Shown in pieces: positions 22,957 to 36,026 of a stretch of DNA of 64,000 nucleotides. Location of the stretch: contig CM037873.1 in assembly GCA_021292105.1 (NCBI GenBank), positions 12,191,489 through 12,255,488 of the forward strand, read 5' to 3'. Numbering within the stretch: position 1 is the first letter of the stretch; each line of letters starts with the position of its first letter. The notes below the pieces were generated by a model. That model saw only the letters and a list, made by a program, of their open reading frames with translations, was not told where the DNA came from and did no database searches. The DNA is from Anadara kagoshimensis. Lineage: Eukaryota > Mollusca > Bivalvia > Arcoida > Arcidae. Made by a program: the position numbers and the translations under genes.

Positions 22957-24828
22957 CATATTTTATTTAAACTATAACAGAAGGAATCCATGATATAGAT
23001 TTACTAATGAAGAGGGATGAGTATAGTCTATTTCAGGATTGCATTGAGTATAATTTGTTTCAAACTAAATACAAGTTAATTGGTGTAATTTCAGATCATT
23101 TATTTTTCACAGAGAAACTTTAATATGAAATGAGTATATTTTATCTGTGACTTGCCAATTTAGTGGAAACTGAGCTTAAAAACTATGTTCAAATTTTACA
23201 TCTACCATATACACACAATTTCATTTTTTTAGGAATCAGGAGGTGCATTGCCAAGTATCAAAGAAAAGCCCTAAAACTTTAAAAGAGGATTATCAGTAAA
23301 TATTATTCTTTGTGTAATTTCATGTACCAGAATGGTTGTGAAACAATTTAATTTTACAAGAGCAAAACCATGTCAGTAGTCTCAAAACTTAGTTAAGAAA
23401 TCTAACAATTTATATGATACATAATTCAGGTTTTAGTGTTATGAAATCCTATTTGTGGTTATCCATTATCAGTAATAAATTGATTTCTTACAATCATTTG
23501 TTCAGATAAAATTTGGTGCTATAAGGGGATGTGGCAATACATCTAGGCAGGTCTAAATAGTCGTAAAAATGAGTTGAAACAAGGGTTGACTTTATATTCA
23601 GTTATTGTCTCATTATGATGTTAATGTGATTTGTGTTAATATGGCACCACTATTAAGCTCAAGTATAAGGTCTTAATCATCATGATACCTGCAGTGTTAA
23701 CTGATTTCTGGTTAGAAGAACAATCAGCATGATTGGGAATTGTGTTAAATGATTCTTGTCTTAATATTACTCAGAATTACGTTTTTCTTTGGCATCAAAT
23801 TGTGGGGAATATTTTTATGCCTGGCCACATAATGAAAGATTTAAGACGAGAACTGCAGTCAAATTATTTTTGACATGTTTTAACAGTGTTCATTGTATGA
23901 TTTTTCTGTAACTATGGAATATAGAAAATGTCAAAATCTTTTCTGAATGAGCATTTCGCCTTGAATAAGATAGGTTTGCACAATCTGGAAAATGAAGCAT
24001 TGTAAAATTTAGATAGAAAAATCGTGAAAATTTCGAATTGAATCTCTTATAAATAAAAAAAAAAAAATAAGGGATTAAAAACCTCACTGATTATAGTAAG
24101 TAAAATTTACACATGTATTTGTTTGTGAATTTTTAGAAACCATTACCATACTAAGTATTATGATTAGATTTTAGGAATTTACCTGTAAAATAATTTAAAC
24201 TCCCTTTTAAAAATATACAATGTATTGTGTCTGTTTTATATATCCAAATTGTAATTATCTTTGCCATATTTTACATATCATGATAAACATTCCATTTTAA
24301 ATAATACATGTATATTTATATGATTTTTATAAATTTTGAATTATTATTCTTTTATTGAATGTTTAGAACATATCACATGGTTATAAACCATACATAATAT
24401 ATACATGTATATACATAAGTGGTTGTAAATCTTTATATAGGTGTTTTTATACAAATAACTTATGTATCAAATTTTTTTGGTAAAAAAATTTAATGTGGAA
24501 TAAAAAGGTATGTTGTTGAAAATTTTGGTCGAATGATTTAGACAGTTTTCATTATTCAAGAGATTCAAGGGCTTAGATAACACTGGTAAATGTACAAATT
24601 TTTTTGCCATCAAATTATTAAGATGTTTTCTTAATAATATTTTTATTTTGATTTTTGAGATATACAAATTATTAACAAATGATTTCAGTCAGAACCAGGA
24701 TGTGTTCAAGTTCATACATGATTTTAAAAGAAAATTTAATGGGCAGAAATGGGTGTTCAAATTATTTTGGCAATTGAATTATTAAAATGTTTATGTCTAC
24801 ATGCTGTCTACTGTCCACGGCTGATTAG
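22957..24828. other. Ly6 3' UTR and intergenic sequence
   Basis: Sequence after the Ly6 stop codon. AATAAA at 23474-23479 is a possible polyadenylation signal about 520 nt past the stop. Beyond this it is AT-rich with no exon or known repeat that I can support. Confidence 0.45.
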
Positions 24829-27800
24829 CCACAAAAATACTTTGACAAAGTAGACAAGCCTTGCAAACCACAGAAATACTTTGACAAAGTAGGCAAGCCT
24901 TGTAAACCACAGAAATACTTTGACAAAGTAGACAAGCCTTGCGAACCACAGAGATACTTTCACAAAGTAGACAGGCCTTGCAAACCACAAAAATACTTTG
25001 ACAAAGTACATGTAGACAAGCTTTGTAAACTACAGAAATACTTTGACAAAGTAGACACGCCTTGCAAACCACAGAAATACCTTCACAAAGTAGACAGGCC
25101 TTGCAAACTACAAAAATACTTTGACAAAGTACATGTAGACAAGCTTTGTAAACTACAGAAATACTTTGACAAAGTAGACAAGCCTTGCAAACCACAGAAA
25201 TACTTTGGCAAAGTAGACAAGCCTTGCAAACCACAGAAATACTTTGACAAAGTAGACAAGCCTTGCAAACCACAGAAATACTTTGACAAAGTAGACAAGC
25301 CTTGCAAACCACAGAAATACTTTGACAAAGTAGGCAAGCCTTCTAAACCACAGAAATACTTTGACAAAGTAGACAAGCCTTGCAAACCACAGAAATACTT
25401 TGACAAAGTAGGCAAGCCTTGTAAACCACAGAAATACTTTGACAAAGTACATGTAGACGTTGCGAACCACAGAAATACTTTGACAAAGTAGACAGGCCTT
25501 GCAAACCACAGAAATACTTTGACAAAGTACATGTAGACAAGCTTTGTAAACTACAGAAATACTTTGACAAAGTAGACAAGCCTTGCAAACCACAGAAATA
25601 CTTTGACAAAGTAGACAAGCCTTGCAAACAACAGAAATACTTTGACAAAGTAGACAAGCCTTGCAAACAACAGAAATACTTTGACAAAGTACATGTAGAC
25701 AAGCCTTGTGAACCACAGAAATACTTTGACAAAGTAGACAGGCCTTGCAAACCACAGAAATACTTTGACAAAGTACATGTAGACAAGCTTTGTAAACTAC
25801 AGAAATACTTTGACAAAGTAGACAAGCCTTGTAAACCACAGAAATACTTTGACAAAGTAGACAAGCCTTGCAAACAACAGAAATACTTTGACAAAGTAGA
25901 CAAGCCTTGCAAACCACAGAAATACTTTGACAAAGTAGGCAAGCCTTGTTAACCACAGAAATACTTTGACAAAGTAGATAATCCTTGTAAACCACAGAAA
26001 TACTTTGACAAAGTAGATAATCCTTGTAAACCACAGAAATACTTTGACAAAGTAGACAAGCCTTGCAAACCACAGAAATACTTTGACAAAGTAGACAAGT
26101 CTTGCAAACCACAGAAATACTTTGACAAAGTAGACAAGCCTTGCAAACCACAGAAATACTTTGACAAACTAGACAAGCCTTGCAAACCACTAAAATACTT
26201 TGACAAACTTGACAAGCCTTGCAAACCACAGAAATACTTTGACAAAGTAGACAAGCCTTGTAAACCACAGAAATACTTTGACAAAGTACATGTAGACGTT
26301 GCGAACCACAGAAATACTTTGACAAAGTAGACAGGCCTTGCAAACCACAGAAATACTTTGACAAAGTACATGTAGACAAGCTTTGTAAACTACAGAAATA
26401 CTTTGACAAAGTAGACAAGCCTTGCAAACCACAGAAATACTTTGACAAAGTAGACAAGCCTTGCAAACAACAGAAATACTTTGACAAAGTAGACAAGCCT
26501 TGCAAACAACAGAAATACTTTGACAAAGTACATGTAGACAAGCCTTGTGAACCACAGAAATACTTTGACAAAGTAGACAGGCCTTGCAAACCACAGAAAT
26601 ACTTTGACAAAGTACATGTAGACAAGCTTTGTAAACTACAGAAATACTTTGACAAAGTAGACAAGCCTTGTAAACCACAGAAATACTTTGACAAAGTAGA
26701 CAAGCCTTGCAAACAACAGAAATACTTTGACAAAGTAGACAAGCCTTGCAAACCACAGAAATACTTTGACAAAGTAGGCAAGCCTTGTTAACCACAGAAA
26801 TACTTTGACAAAGTAGATAATCCTTGTAAACCACAGAAATACTTTGACAAAGTAGATAATCCTTGTAAACCACAGAAATACTTTGACAAAGTAGACAAGC
26901 CTTGCAAACCACAGAAATACTTTGACAAAGTAGACAAGTCTTGCAAACCACAGAAATACTTTGACAAAGTAGACAAGCCTTGCAAACCACAGAAATACTT
27001 TGACAAACTAGACAAGCCTTGCAAACCACTAAAATACTTTGACAAACTTGACAAGCCTTGCAAACCACAGAAATACTTTGACAAAGTAGACAAGCCTTGT
27101 AAACCACAGAAATACTTTGACAAAGTACATGTAGACGTTGCGAACCACAGAAATACTTTGACAAAGTAGACAGGCCTTGCAAACCACAGAAATACTTTGA
27201 CAAAGTACATGTAGACACGCTTTGTAAACTACAGAAATACTTTGACAAAGTAGACAAGCCTTGCAAACCACAGAAATACTTTGACAAAGTAGACAAGCCT
27301 TGCAAACAACAGAAATACTTTGACAAAGTAGACAAGCCTTGCAAACAACAGAAATACTTTGACAAAGTACATGTAGACAAGCCTTGTGAACCACAGAAAT
27401 ACTTTGACAAAGTAGACAGGCCTTGCAAACCACAGAAATACTTTGACAAAGTACATGTAGACAAGCTTTGTAAACTACAGAAATACTTTGACAAAGTAGA
27501 CAAGCCTTGTAAACCACAGAAATACTTTGACAAAGTAGACAAGCCTTGCAAACAACAGAAATACTTTGACAAAGTAGACAAGCCTTGCAAACCACAGAAA
27601 GCTTGGACAAAGTAGACAAGCCTTGCAAACCACAGAAATACTTTGACAAAGTAGACAAGTCTTGCAAACCACAGAAATACTTTGACAAAGTAGACAAGCC
27701 TTGCAAACCACAGAAATACTTTGACAAAGTAGGCAAGCCTTGTAAACCACAGAAATACTTTGCCAAAGTACATGTAGACAAGCCTTGCGAACCACAGAAA

Positions 27801-29720
27801 TACTTTGACAAAGTAGACAAGCCTTGCAAACCACAGAAATACTTTGACAAACTAGACAAGCCTTGCAAACCACTAAAATACTTTGACAAACTTGACAAGC
27901 CTTGCAAACCACAGAAATACTTTGACAAAGTAGACAAGCCTTGTAAACCACAGAAATACTTTGACAAAGTACATGTAGACGTTGCGAACCACAGAAATAC
28001 TTTGACAAAGTAGACAGGCCTTGCAAACCACAGAAATACTTTGACAAAGTACATGTAGACACGCTTTGTAAACTACAGAAATACTTTGACAAAGTAGACA
28101 AGCCTTGCAAACCACAGAAATACTTTGACAAGTAGACAAGCCTTGCAAACAACAGAAATACTTTGACAAAGTAGACAAGCCTTGCAAAACAACAGAAATA
28201 CTTTGACAAAGTACATGTAGACAAGCCTTGCGAACCACAGAAATACTTTGACAAAGTAGACAGGCCTTGCAAACCACAGAAATACTTTGACAAAGTACAT
28301 GTAGACAAGCTTTGTAAACTACAGAAATACTTTGACAAAGTAGACAAGCCTTGTAAACCACAGAAATACTTTGACAAAGTAGACAAGCCTTGCAAACCAC
28401 AGAAAGCTTGGACAAAGTAGACAAGCCTTGCAAACCACAGAAATACTTTGACAAAGTAGACAAGTCTTGCAAACCACAGAAATACTTTGACAAAGTAGAC
28501 AAGCCTTGCAAACCACAGAAATACTTTGACAAAGTAGGCAAGCCTTGTAAACCACAGAAATACTTTGACAAAGTACATGTAGACAAGCCTTGCGAACCAC
28601 AGAAATACTTTGACAAAGTAGACAAGCCTTGCAAACCACAGAAATACTTTGACAAACTAGACAAGCCTTGCAAACCACTAAAATACTTTGACAAACTTGA
28701 CAAGCCTTGCAAACCACAGAAATACTTTGACAAAGTAGACAAGCCTTGTAAACCACAGAAATACTTTGACAAAGTACATGTAGACGTTGCGAACCACAGA
28801 AATACTTTGACAAAGTAGACAGGCCTTGCAACCACAGAAATACTTTGACAAAGTACATGTAGACACGCTTTGTAAACTACAGAAATACTTTGACAAAGTA
28901 GACAAGCCTTGCAAACCACAGAAATACTTTGACAAAGTAGACAAGCCTTGCAAACAACAGAAATACTTTGACAAAGTAGACAAGCCTTGCAAACAACAGA
29001 AATACTTTGACAAAGTACATGTAGACAAGCCTTGCGAACCACAGAAATACTTTGACAAAGTAGACAGGCCTTGCAAACCACAGAAATACTTTGACAAAGT
29101 ACATGTAGACAAGCTTTGTAAACTACAGAAATACTTTGACAAAGTAGACAAGCCTTGTAAACCACAGAAATACTTTGACAAAGTAGACAAGCCTTGCAAA
29201 CAACAGAAATACTTTGACAAAGTAGACAAGCCTTGCAAACCACAGAAAGCTTGGACAAAGTAGACAAGCCTTGCAAACCACAGAAATACTTGACAAAGTA
29301 GACAAGTCTTGCAAACCACAGAAATACTTTGACAAAGTAGACAAGCCTTGCAAACCACAGAAATACTTTGACAAAGTAGGCAAGCCTTGTAAACCACAGA
29401 AATACTTTGACAAAGTAGATAATCCTTGTAAACCACAGAAATACTTTGACAAAGTAGATAATCCTTGTAAACCACAGAAATACTTTGACAAAGTAGACAA
29501 GCCTTGCAAACCACAGAAATACTTTGACAAAGTAGACAAGTCTTGCAAACCACAGAAATACTTTGACAAAGTAGACAAGCCTTGCAAACCACAGAAATAC
29601 TTTGACAAACTAGACAAGCCTTGCAAACCACTAAAATACTTTGACAAACTTGACAAGCCTTGCAAACCACAGAAATACTTTGACAAAGTAGACAAGCCTT
29701 GTAAACCACAGAAATGCTTG
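24829..29720. repeat. 4.9-kb satellite of 39-bp (and 45-bp) units, roughly 120 copies, with 839-bp higher-order period
   Basis: The basic unit is CCACAGAAATACTTTGACAA plus AGTAGACAAGCCTTGCAAA (39 bp). A 45-bp variant carries an extra ACATGT before GTAGAC, and rarer variants read CGTTGCGAACCAC, GATAATCCTTG or AAAGCTTGGAC. Blocks of units recur in the same order: 25551-25778, 26390-26617 and 27229-27456 match at exactly 839-bp spacing, then less regularly (844 and 804 bp). Reading frames of up to 542 codons arise because the minus strand is nearly stop-free in all three frames. They drift between frames, so I do not call a gene. Edges are at GATTAGCC (left) and a decayed unit, CAGAAATGCTTGGGCAAG (right). 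Confidence 0.95.
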
Positions 29721-30090
29721 GGCAAGTTGGAAAAGCCTGGCAATGGATTGGCATCTAATCCAAGGGGAGCCTTAATAAAAATACTCTCACTTGTTTTGTG
29801 TCATGTAAAAAGTGATAGGTATTGAAGCCCAGCATGTAAACTTGAGTCATTTTTTACCATTAACACAAAATGGATTTAGTAGGTAGTTTCTTAGTTATAT
29901 ATGTATAGGATAGCTGTTGGTATTATTTAAACTAACATAGATTATGAGATTATTGGTGCTGAATGATATAGAGGATTTGATATCAGGGATCATAATCAGT
30001 CATTCATATAATTAAATTGTATGTTTTCTTTTTCTGTGTGTGCATGCTGAATGTTATGAATGATTTTATATCAATGATATTAATCAGTCA

Positions 30091-30092
<2 letters not shown>

Positions 30093-30134
<42 letters not shown>
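30093..30134. repeat. (GT)n microsatellite
   Basis: GT run of about 42 bp. Confidence 0.98.
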
Positions 30135-30137
<3 letters not shown>

Positions 30138-30221
30138 GTATTAACAAAAATGTCATTTGCTGTGTTTGTGGCAGTAAATTATGCATACTTTTCATTGAAA
30201 AACAAATTAACTTGAATATAG

Positions 30222-30320
30222 TTCGATATTCTTCACTTACTTGAGCCTAGTCGTAATGGGAAACTGCTGAATGAATTGTTGTTGCTGTTCGGATTTTACA
30301 TGTTGAAAAATTTGGCAAAA
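30222..30320. mobile_element. Fragment of MITE family B
   Basis: CACTTACTTGAGCCTAGTCG, then TACATGTTGAAAAATTTGGC, matches the inner part of the element at 7461-7950 around 7555-7675, with gaps. Confidence 0.6.
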
Positions 30321-30953
30321 GACAGACCTTTTTAACACTGACAAAGTGGCTCCTATTAGCTCTACATGCAAGACATTTATAGGTGGCATAGTGTAAGCGA
30401 GATGTATAAAAATGTAGTAAAAATGTAACAGTCCAATAATCAAATTAATGTACTACTGTTTTAACAATTGTTAATTAAATAAATATTTTCATAAAATGGA
30501 AAAAATTGTTAAATCTTGTTTTATATGAGGTTTTATAACCAGTAATCTCATTATGTGTGTTGATCTTGTTTGAGAATCTGAACTGGATACATGTAATAGA
30601 TACATGTTGTATTACCAGTTTCATGTTTTTAGTTGCAAATATTTTTATTCACAGTTCCATGTTCCTTTCTTTCTCAATTTGATTCAACATGTGGCAGGTG
30701 TAGCAAGACAGAAGGTGCTTACCCTTTCAGATCACCCAGCCTCACTTCCCTGATAAAGTTCATTTGTTTTAACTTGCCAGTTTTCAAAATTTGCATATTC
30801 CAAGGTGAGAATGTTTATCAGTTCACCTGCCAAAGATTGATGGTTTTCTCAAGGTACTCTGGTTTCAAACCCAACCACGTCAATATGATTAAAATAAAAC
30901 ACTATTCAACCTGAAATAGCTTGATCTTATTCTAAGTTTAATAGTTACCAATA

Positions 30954-31131
30954 CAGTCCAACCTGCCTTAAAGGCCACATGCTATATAAGGTCCATCTGT
31001 TTATAAAGGCCAGTAAATTTGTATCCCAATTGCAATTTTTCATATTATTTGAACCTGTATGTAAAGGTCACCTGCCCATAAAGGTAATTTCATTGGTTCC
31101 CTTAGGTGGCCTTTGTAGACAGGTTTAACTG
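30954..31131. mobile_element. Small TA-flanked MITE (family D, copy 1)
   Basis: Begins CAGTCCAACCTGCCTTAAAG and ends with the inverse GACAGGTTTAACTG. It is flanked by TA on both sides, as expected for the Tc1/mariner-pogo superfamily. A shorter copy is at 45406-45529. Confidence 0.75.
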
Positions 31132-31164
31132 TACATAATTTGTGGTTAAATAGTTTGAGAGTGG

Positions 31165-31650
31165 ATTGGAGTAATGGTGCTTATCACCCCAGTCAAGATT
31201 CTTTTACTTATATCGAGGTTGGCCATTCTGGGATGGTGGAGGAAACCAGATTCCATGGAGACAAGTAAATTCAGTGAATCAGGATCTCCTGCCAGCAGAA
31301 TCTTTTTTTTTTGTGACTTGCACTTATATTCAAAGAAAAACAACTCCCAGGAAAATGAGCAAACCAACACACCTATTGATATACACATCTCCTATCAATG
31401 TTGATGCTTTGCATGAAGTTTCATGAAATGGTGCTTCATAGTTTTGGAGAATTTCGCACAGAAGGATGGACAGACAGAAACTCCAAATTGATATCCCCCT
31501 TTTTCTTAAAAAAAAAAAAAACGGCTGATCTTTGGCAAGGTAATTAACAACTTTTTTCATATTATGTTCTGCTCCAGTGAGATTTGAACCTCTGCTGCGA
31601 GAGGCACAATTATCCATAAGGCAATGCTCTAGACCACAGTGTTGCAGAGA
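31165..31650 (-). mobile_element. tRNA-derived SINE
   Basis: On the minus strand a tRNA-like head (TGTGGTCTAGAGCATTGCC, then GGTTCAAATCTCACTGG) lies at about 31565-31645. The body runs to the shared block GTGCTTATCACCCCAGTCAA...TTTTACTTATATCGAGG at 31175-31220. The same body block recurs at several sites in this window. Confidence 0.6.
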
Positions 31651-32402
31651 CACCTAATTTAAGAGATGTTAATAAGTAATTGAATGTCTAGCTAACTTAT
31701 TGCCGTACATTGTGGTTGGTTTTATGAGGTTTTACAACTTGGTTTATTTATTTCATTTGATTACATGACATCACAAACTGCAAAATTGTCGACAGTAAAA
31801 CCTAGACACTGTTATAATGCAACATTGGAATATTATTGTGTAATGTCTGTCAAATTTGATAACTGTGGAATTTATATTGTGAAAAATCCAGATATGACAT
31901 GGTTTAAATTATCCCCCATTGAAACTTTCAGTGAGGGGGATATAGTAATGATGTTCATTTGTCTATAGAGTTTTGACTGGACCCGTTCTCTCTAAACTGC
32001 TTTATTGATTTTGTTGACAATTGGAGGAAAAGTTCATATGACTTAACAATATGCACATTATAGTATATTCCTGATCAATGATTTTTCAAAAATTTAGAGT
32101 CCTTTGAAGATTAACATTTACGTCAAACTTTTGTGTCTTCTTAAACCTCTGAATGGATTTTGATGAAACTTTGAAGAAATAGTTATGAAGTAATGTGCTT
32201 ATTGTCATTTTGTAATGGCTCAATGATTTTTTTGAGTTATGGCTATTTTGATGTTTAATATTCCATAACATTATTTTTCTCTAAAACCAAACATTGGATA
32301 TTCATGAAATTCTGTGAGAATAGTCAAAATGAAGTCATAGTGCCTTTTTGGGGCTCATGAATTTTCAGTTTCAGAGACAATGTATTGAGAAAAAAATGTA
32401 CA

Positions 32403-32626
32403 TGTACAGTACAGACCTGTCGAAAGTTTAACACTTAGGCTAACAAATTAGTGCCGGATTGTCAACTCATTTCGACCCCCTCCAATGGAAGATTTTTGTC
32501 AACAGCTTCTTTCTATCTCTAATTAGCTTTTCGTCAGTAACTATCCATATTTCGCACACTCGGCAACCAAGCTCTGACTTTTTTCGTTTGCTCATTGTTT
32601 AACTTTTGACGGGCCTGTGCTGTACA
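32403..32626. mobile_element. MITE family C, copy 2
   Basis: About 224 bp with inverted ends: TGTACAGTACAGACCTGTCG at the left, and AACTTTTGACGGGCCTGTGC...TGTACA at the right. Homologous (inverted) to 12250-12469. Confidence 0.8.
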
Positions 32627-34880
32627 TTGTTTTTTTTTTATATATTATTATGTTCTCTTCTGGCAGGGGCACTATATTACTAAGACAATGCTATAAAGAA
32701 GCATATACATCCTTTGGGGACAACATATAAGTAAATATTTAGTACATCACATGACACAAAGGTAGTGATATGAAAGGTACTATATTTGTCAAGAGACCCA
32801 AAGTAACCACCAATCATTTTCCTACAATGTATCATGTGATGTACTGAATCAGAACACTTTGCAAAAAGAACAACTTTGACCATATTTAAAATTAATAACA
32901 TTATTTTAATATTTTTGCATGTTTTCCAAATGTACAAATTAATATAGAGATTCTGTTGTATTTAACACAACATAACAACTACAGACATAAACACTAAATA
33001 TAAATGATTCTCATTAAATATCACTCCATACAACAATCTGTACCATCATTATTGTACCCATGATTAGTCAAAACACTATATGTAACTATAAATGACACTA
33101 AAAGTCTCACTAACCAGTTTCAGTAATTTAACAACCAAAATCTGGTTATGTGAATTATTTTCATGTGAATAAAATACCGGTATTCCATATACTTTGGAAT
33201 TTTACAGCAATGATACTGTTAGAAATTGCACCCATATGAAATAAAATCAAAACCTAGAAAAAAAGGACAATAACTCTTCACAAAACCCCAAAAATATTAA
33301 TTTTCTTGCCAAAATTTCATAAAATCAGATACTAATTAGGAAATATCATTTATGTTTGTTTAAAGTAACATTAAAAGAGCTTTTATTTTTTTGTAATGAA
33401 AATCAAAAGTCAAAATGCCAATATGTTAGTTTTTGAGATAAAATAAACTTTAAATAGGGTCCTAAAAATCATTACGGAAAAATCACCAGGGGCTATCAAT
33501 ACAGCCTGAAATGTTACTGTAATTCTATATTACATGTATATCCACACTGATTTAGAGTCTGCTATTTTCATCAACATTTACAATCAACCCTGCATTTTAA
33601 ATACAGTTTAGTTTCAAATGAAAAACACAGAAGCGGTTGGTGAATATATGTTGCCAAGACAATTTTTGTCGGATAAATTCAGGGTTAAAAAACGGACAAA
33701 AATACCAAACTGTATAGTGTAACCATAGATGATTCTCATAATGTTTCACCTCATACACCAATCTGTATCATCAATTACTGTACCCATGATTTGTCAAAGC
33801 TCTGTGAGATCAAGAACATATCAGTGTTTTAGTAATACACTTAATATTATCAATAACAGAATACATTCTACAAAAGTCTGTACCGAGATTATTCTGGAAA
33901 AAGCTGTAGAATTGGTATATTTCTTTTCATATTATTTTAAACAATGTTTTTAAGATAAACATATAAATTGACACATTATAAATTATTTAATCATTTGTGC
34001 TGCAGTAAGTTTCTTACAGGTGCCCAATACTAAATACATGCACTTTCTCTTAAAAGTGCCATGTACAAAACTTTACAATGTACCGGTACTTGCATCTTAG
34101 AAGAAGCTAAATGCACATCCCGAACATGTTAAGAATGTAAGACATACTAATTACAGGCAATAACATCATATATCTGAACTGTCATTTTCAAAAGCTGAAT
34201 ACTACCGGTACTTTACTTTCTTAATTCATTACCATTGAATTACATGTGCCAGTTAGCTTACAAAAATCCTGTTGAATTCATTTTTCTTTTCATGATGTCC
34301 AATTTTTGTGATTCTTAGAAAAAAATACCATTTCTTGGGGTGATAAATTTGTTATTTGTGATTACCGTTGATCAGCTGGTAGTGTAAACCATTTCATTGA
34401 CATGCAAATTTGTGGATCTAGAAATCTAGAGTGAAACATGTCTAAACTGAAATACCTAAAGAATTTGTTCATATTATAAAACACATATTAGTTTATACAA
34501 TTTTTAACAACAAATTACAAATGCATATTTGGTTTTTTAAGGTTCCAATGTGCATATATCAGTGCTTTGCTGTTTCATTATTATAATTAGAATTATAATT
34601 AATTGAAACTGTCATGAAATGGAACAACCGCAATGTGATATATTCTGTTGCATGTAATTGACATCAACTAAAACAATTTATAAGTATAACTGAAATGGGA
34701 TATCATATCAAGTGTACCCCAAACTGGGAAATCTATATTTTCCTAACCATGGCCATGTGCATGATCAAAATACATTAGCCATCCAAAGATTGTTTCTGTA
34801 AAGTTTTATATAGATTGGTTCAATAGTTGTCTAGAAAAGTGGTGGAATAAATGTTGGCAGAAGAAATTGCATAAAGACTA

Positions 34881-34907
34881 TATGTCCCCCACTTCATTTG
34901 GGGGACA
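34881..34907. repeat. Short perfect hairpin
   Basis: ATGTCCCCCA and TGGGGGACAT form a 10-bp perfect stem with a 7-nt loop, extending imperfectly outward. It resembles the joined ends of a collapsed inverted-repeat element. Confidence 0.8.
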
Positions 34908-35040
34908 TAATTATTAACATAAATGTAATAGGGATGTACATGTACACCAAATTAGAAATACTGTGTGAATTCTATGCTTGTGCCAAATTTAAATTTCTGT
35001 ACATTTATATTGAAAGGCTGTAAAAGGTGAGAAAGAATAT

Positions 35041-35243
35041 TTCTGCCCTAATTGTTGGTGCTAAATAAATTTATTTTAGCCCTAAGGTGTCCAATATTTG
35101 TCCTTCCCATGTGAAGGTTTACTGGCCCCAGTTTTACAATATTTCTGCCCTCATTGTTGGTGCTAAATAAATTTATTTTAGCCCTAAGGTGTCGAATATT
35201 TATCCTTCCCATATGAAGGTTTACTGGCCCCAGTTTTACAATA
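35041..35243. repeat. Two-copy direct repeat, 102-bp period
   Basis: TTCTGCCCTAATTGTTGGTG...CCAGTTTTACAATA occurs twice in tandem (35041 and 35143) with only a few differences, so it is a recent tandem duplication. Confidence 0.92.
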
Positions 35244-36026
35244 ATTTCTTAACAAAGATTTTTCTTAACTTAAAATCTGGCTTTGAAATCATAAATTTCA
35301 GGTATCATTTTGAAGACCACTCTAAGCTTATTAAATCTATTTTCTAATTTTGTTGATTTTTTTTTTATAACAACATAAAATATTGTCCAAAAACTGCCAG
35401 ATTTAAGTTGAGGAAAATCGTAGTTAAAGAATGATTGCGCAACTGCAGCAAGAGGTATCAAGATTAGACACTCCCAGGTTCCAATTACCGTAATCAATCC
35501 CACACCAGAATAAGTAACTTTTGTTTTTGTTGGAGCCTAATTAACATTATTGTCTCTAATCATGATACCCCATCAGAAGAGTCATTTACACTATTACATG
35601 CTTAAAACTGATTATCTCACTAGAGACTGAAATAATTTGTTTTATCAATATATCTTTCTGTTTTAGTTAATATTTTAAGACTAAATTAGTGTGTTTTATA
35701 AAAAAAAACCATTTCAAGTTTTCTTAAAAAATTGTGATTTATTTTATTTTTTTATTTAAAAAAAAAATCTAAATTTGATCAAGTGCTTAAAATCTCAAGT
35801 TATTTAATGATGGCAACATGTATATCTCACAAATATTGATGAATTTTTCAATCACACATTTTCAGTCTCATCCGGGTACAAGTTTTAATTCCTGTAGTAT
35901 TCAAACTGTAACAAATTTGTTACAATTTTTCTTTTACAAATAATGGTACATGTAAGTTAAAAAGGTAAAAAAAACATTGCTATGGTAACACTGTATAAAT
36001 GATTTAAATAATTCTTTTGAAAACTA

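Larger units (their letters stand above)
29721..36026. other. Gene-free region between satellite and NFRKB, rich in small repeats
   Basis: No exon is supported here. It holds the GT tract, MITE copies and SINE listed separately, plus the likely NFRKB 3' UTR at its right end. AATAAA on the minus strand occurs at about 35738-35756, some 280 nt past the NFRKB stop. Related ~80-bp blocks at about 33004-33080 and 33729-33805 (GATTCTCAT...CCATGATT) are a diverged direct duplication. Confidence 0.5.

Noticed and set aside
24829-29720. Possible CRISPR-like array
   Set aside because: Repeats are contiguous with no unique spacers, and the genome is eukaryotic with introns.
25153-29754. Open frames of 340-540 codons in the 39-bp satellite, both strands
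   Set aside because: All minus-strand frames are open at once and the peptides slide between frames at unit-length changes; the 839-bp period is not a multiple of three. Composition explains them.
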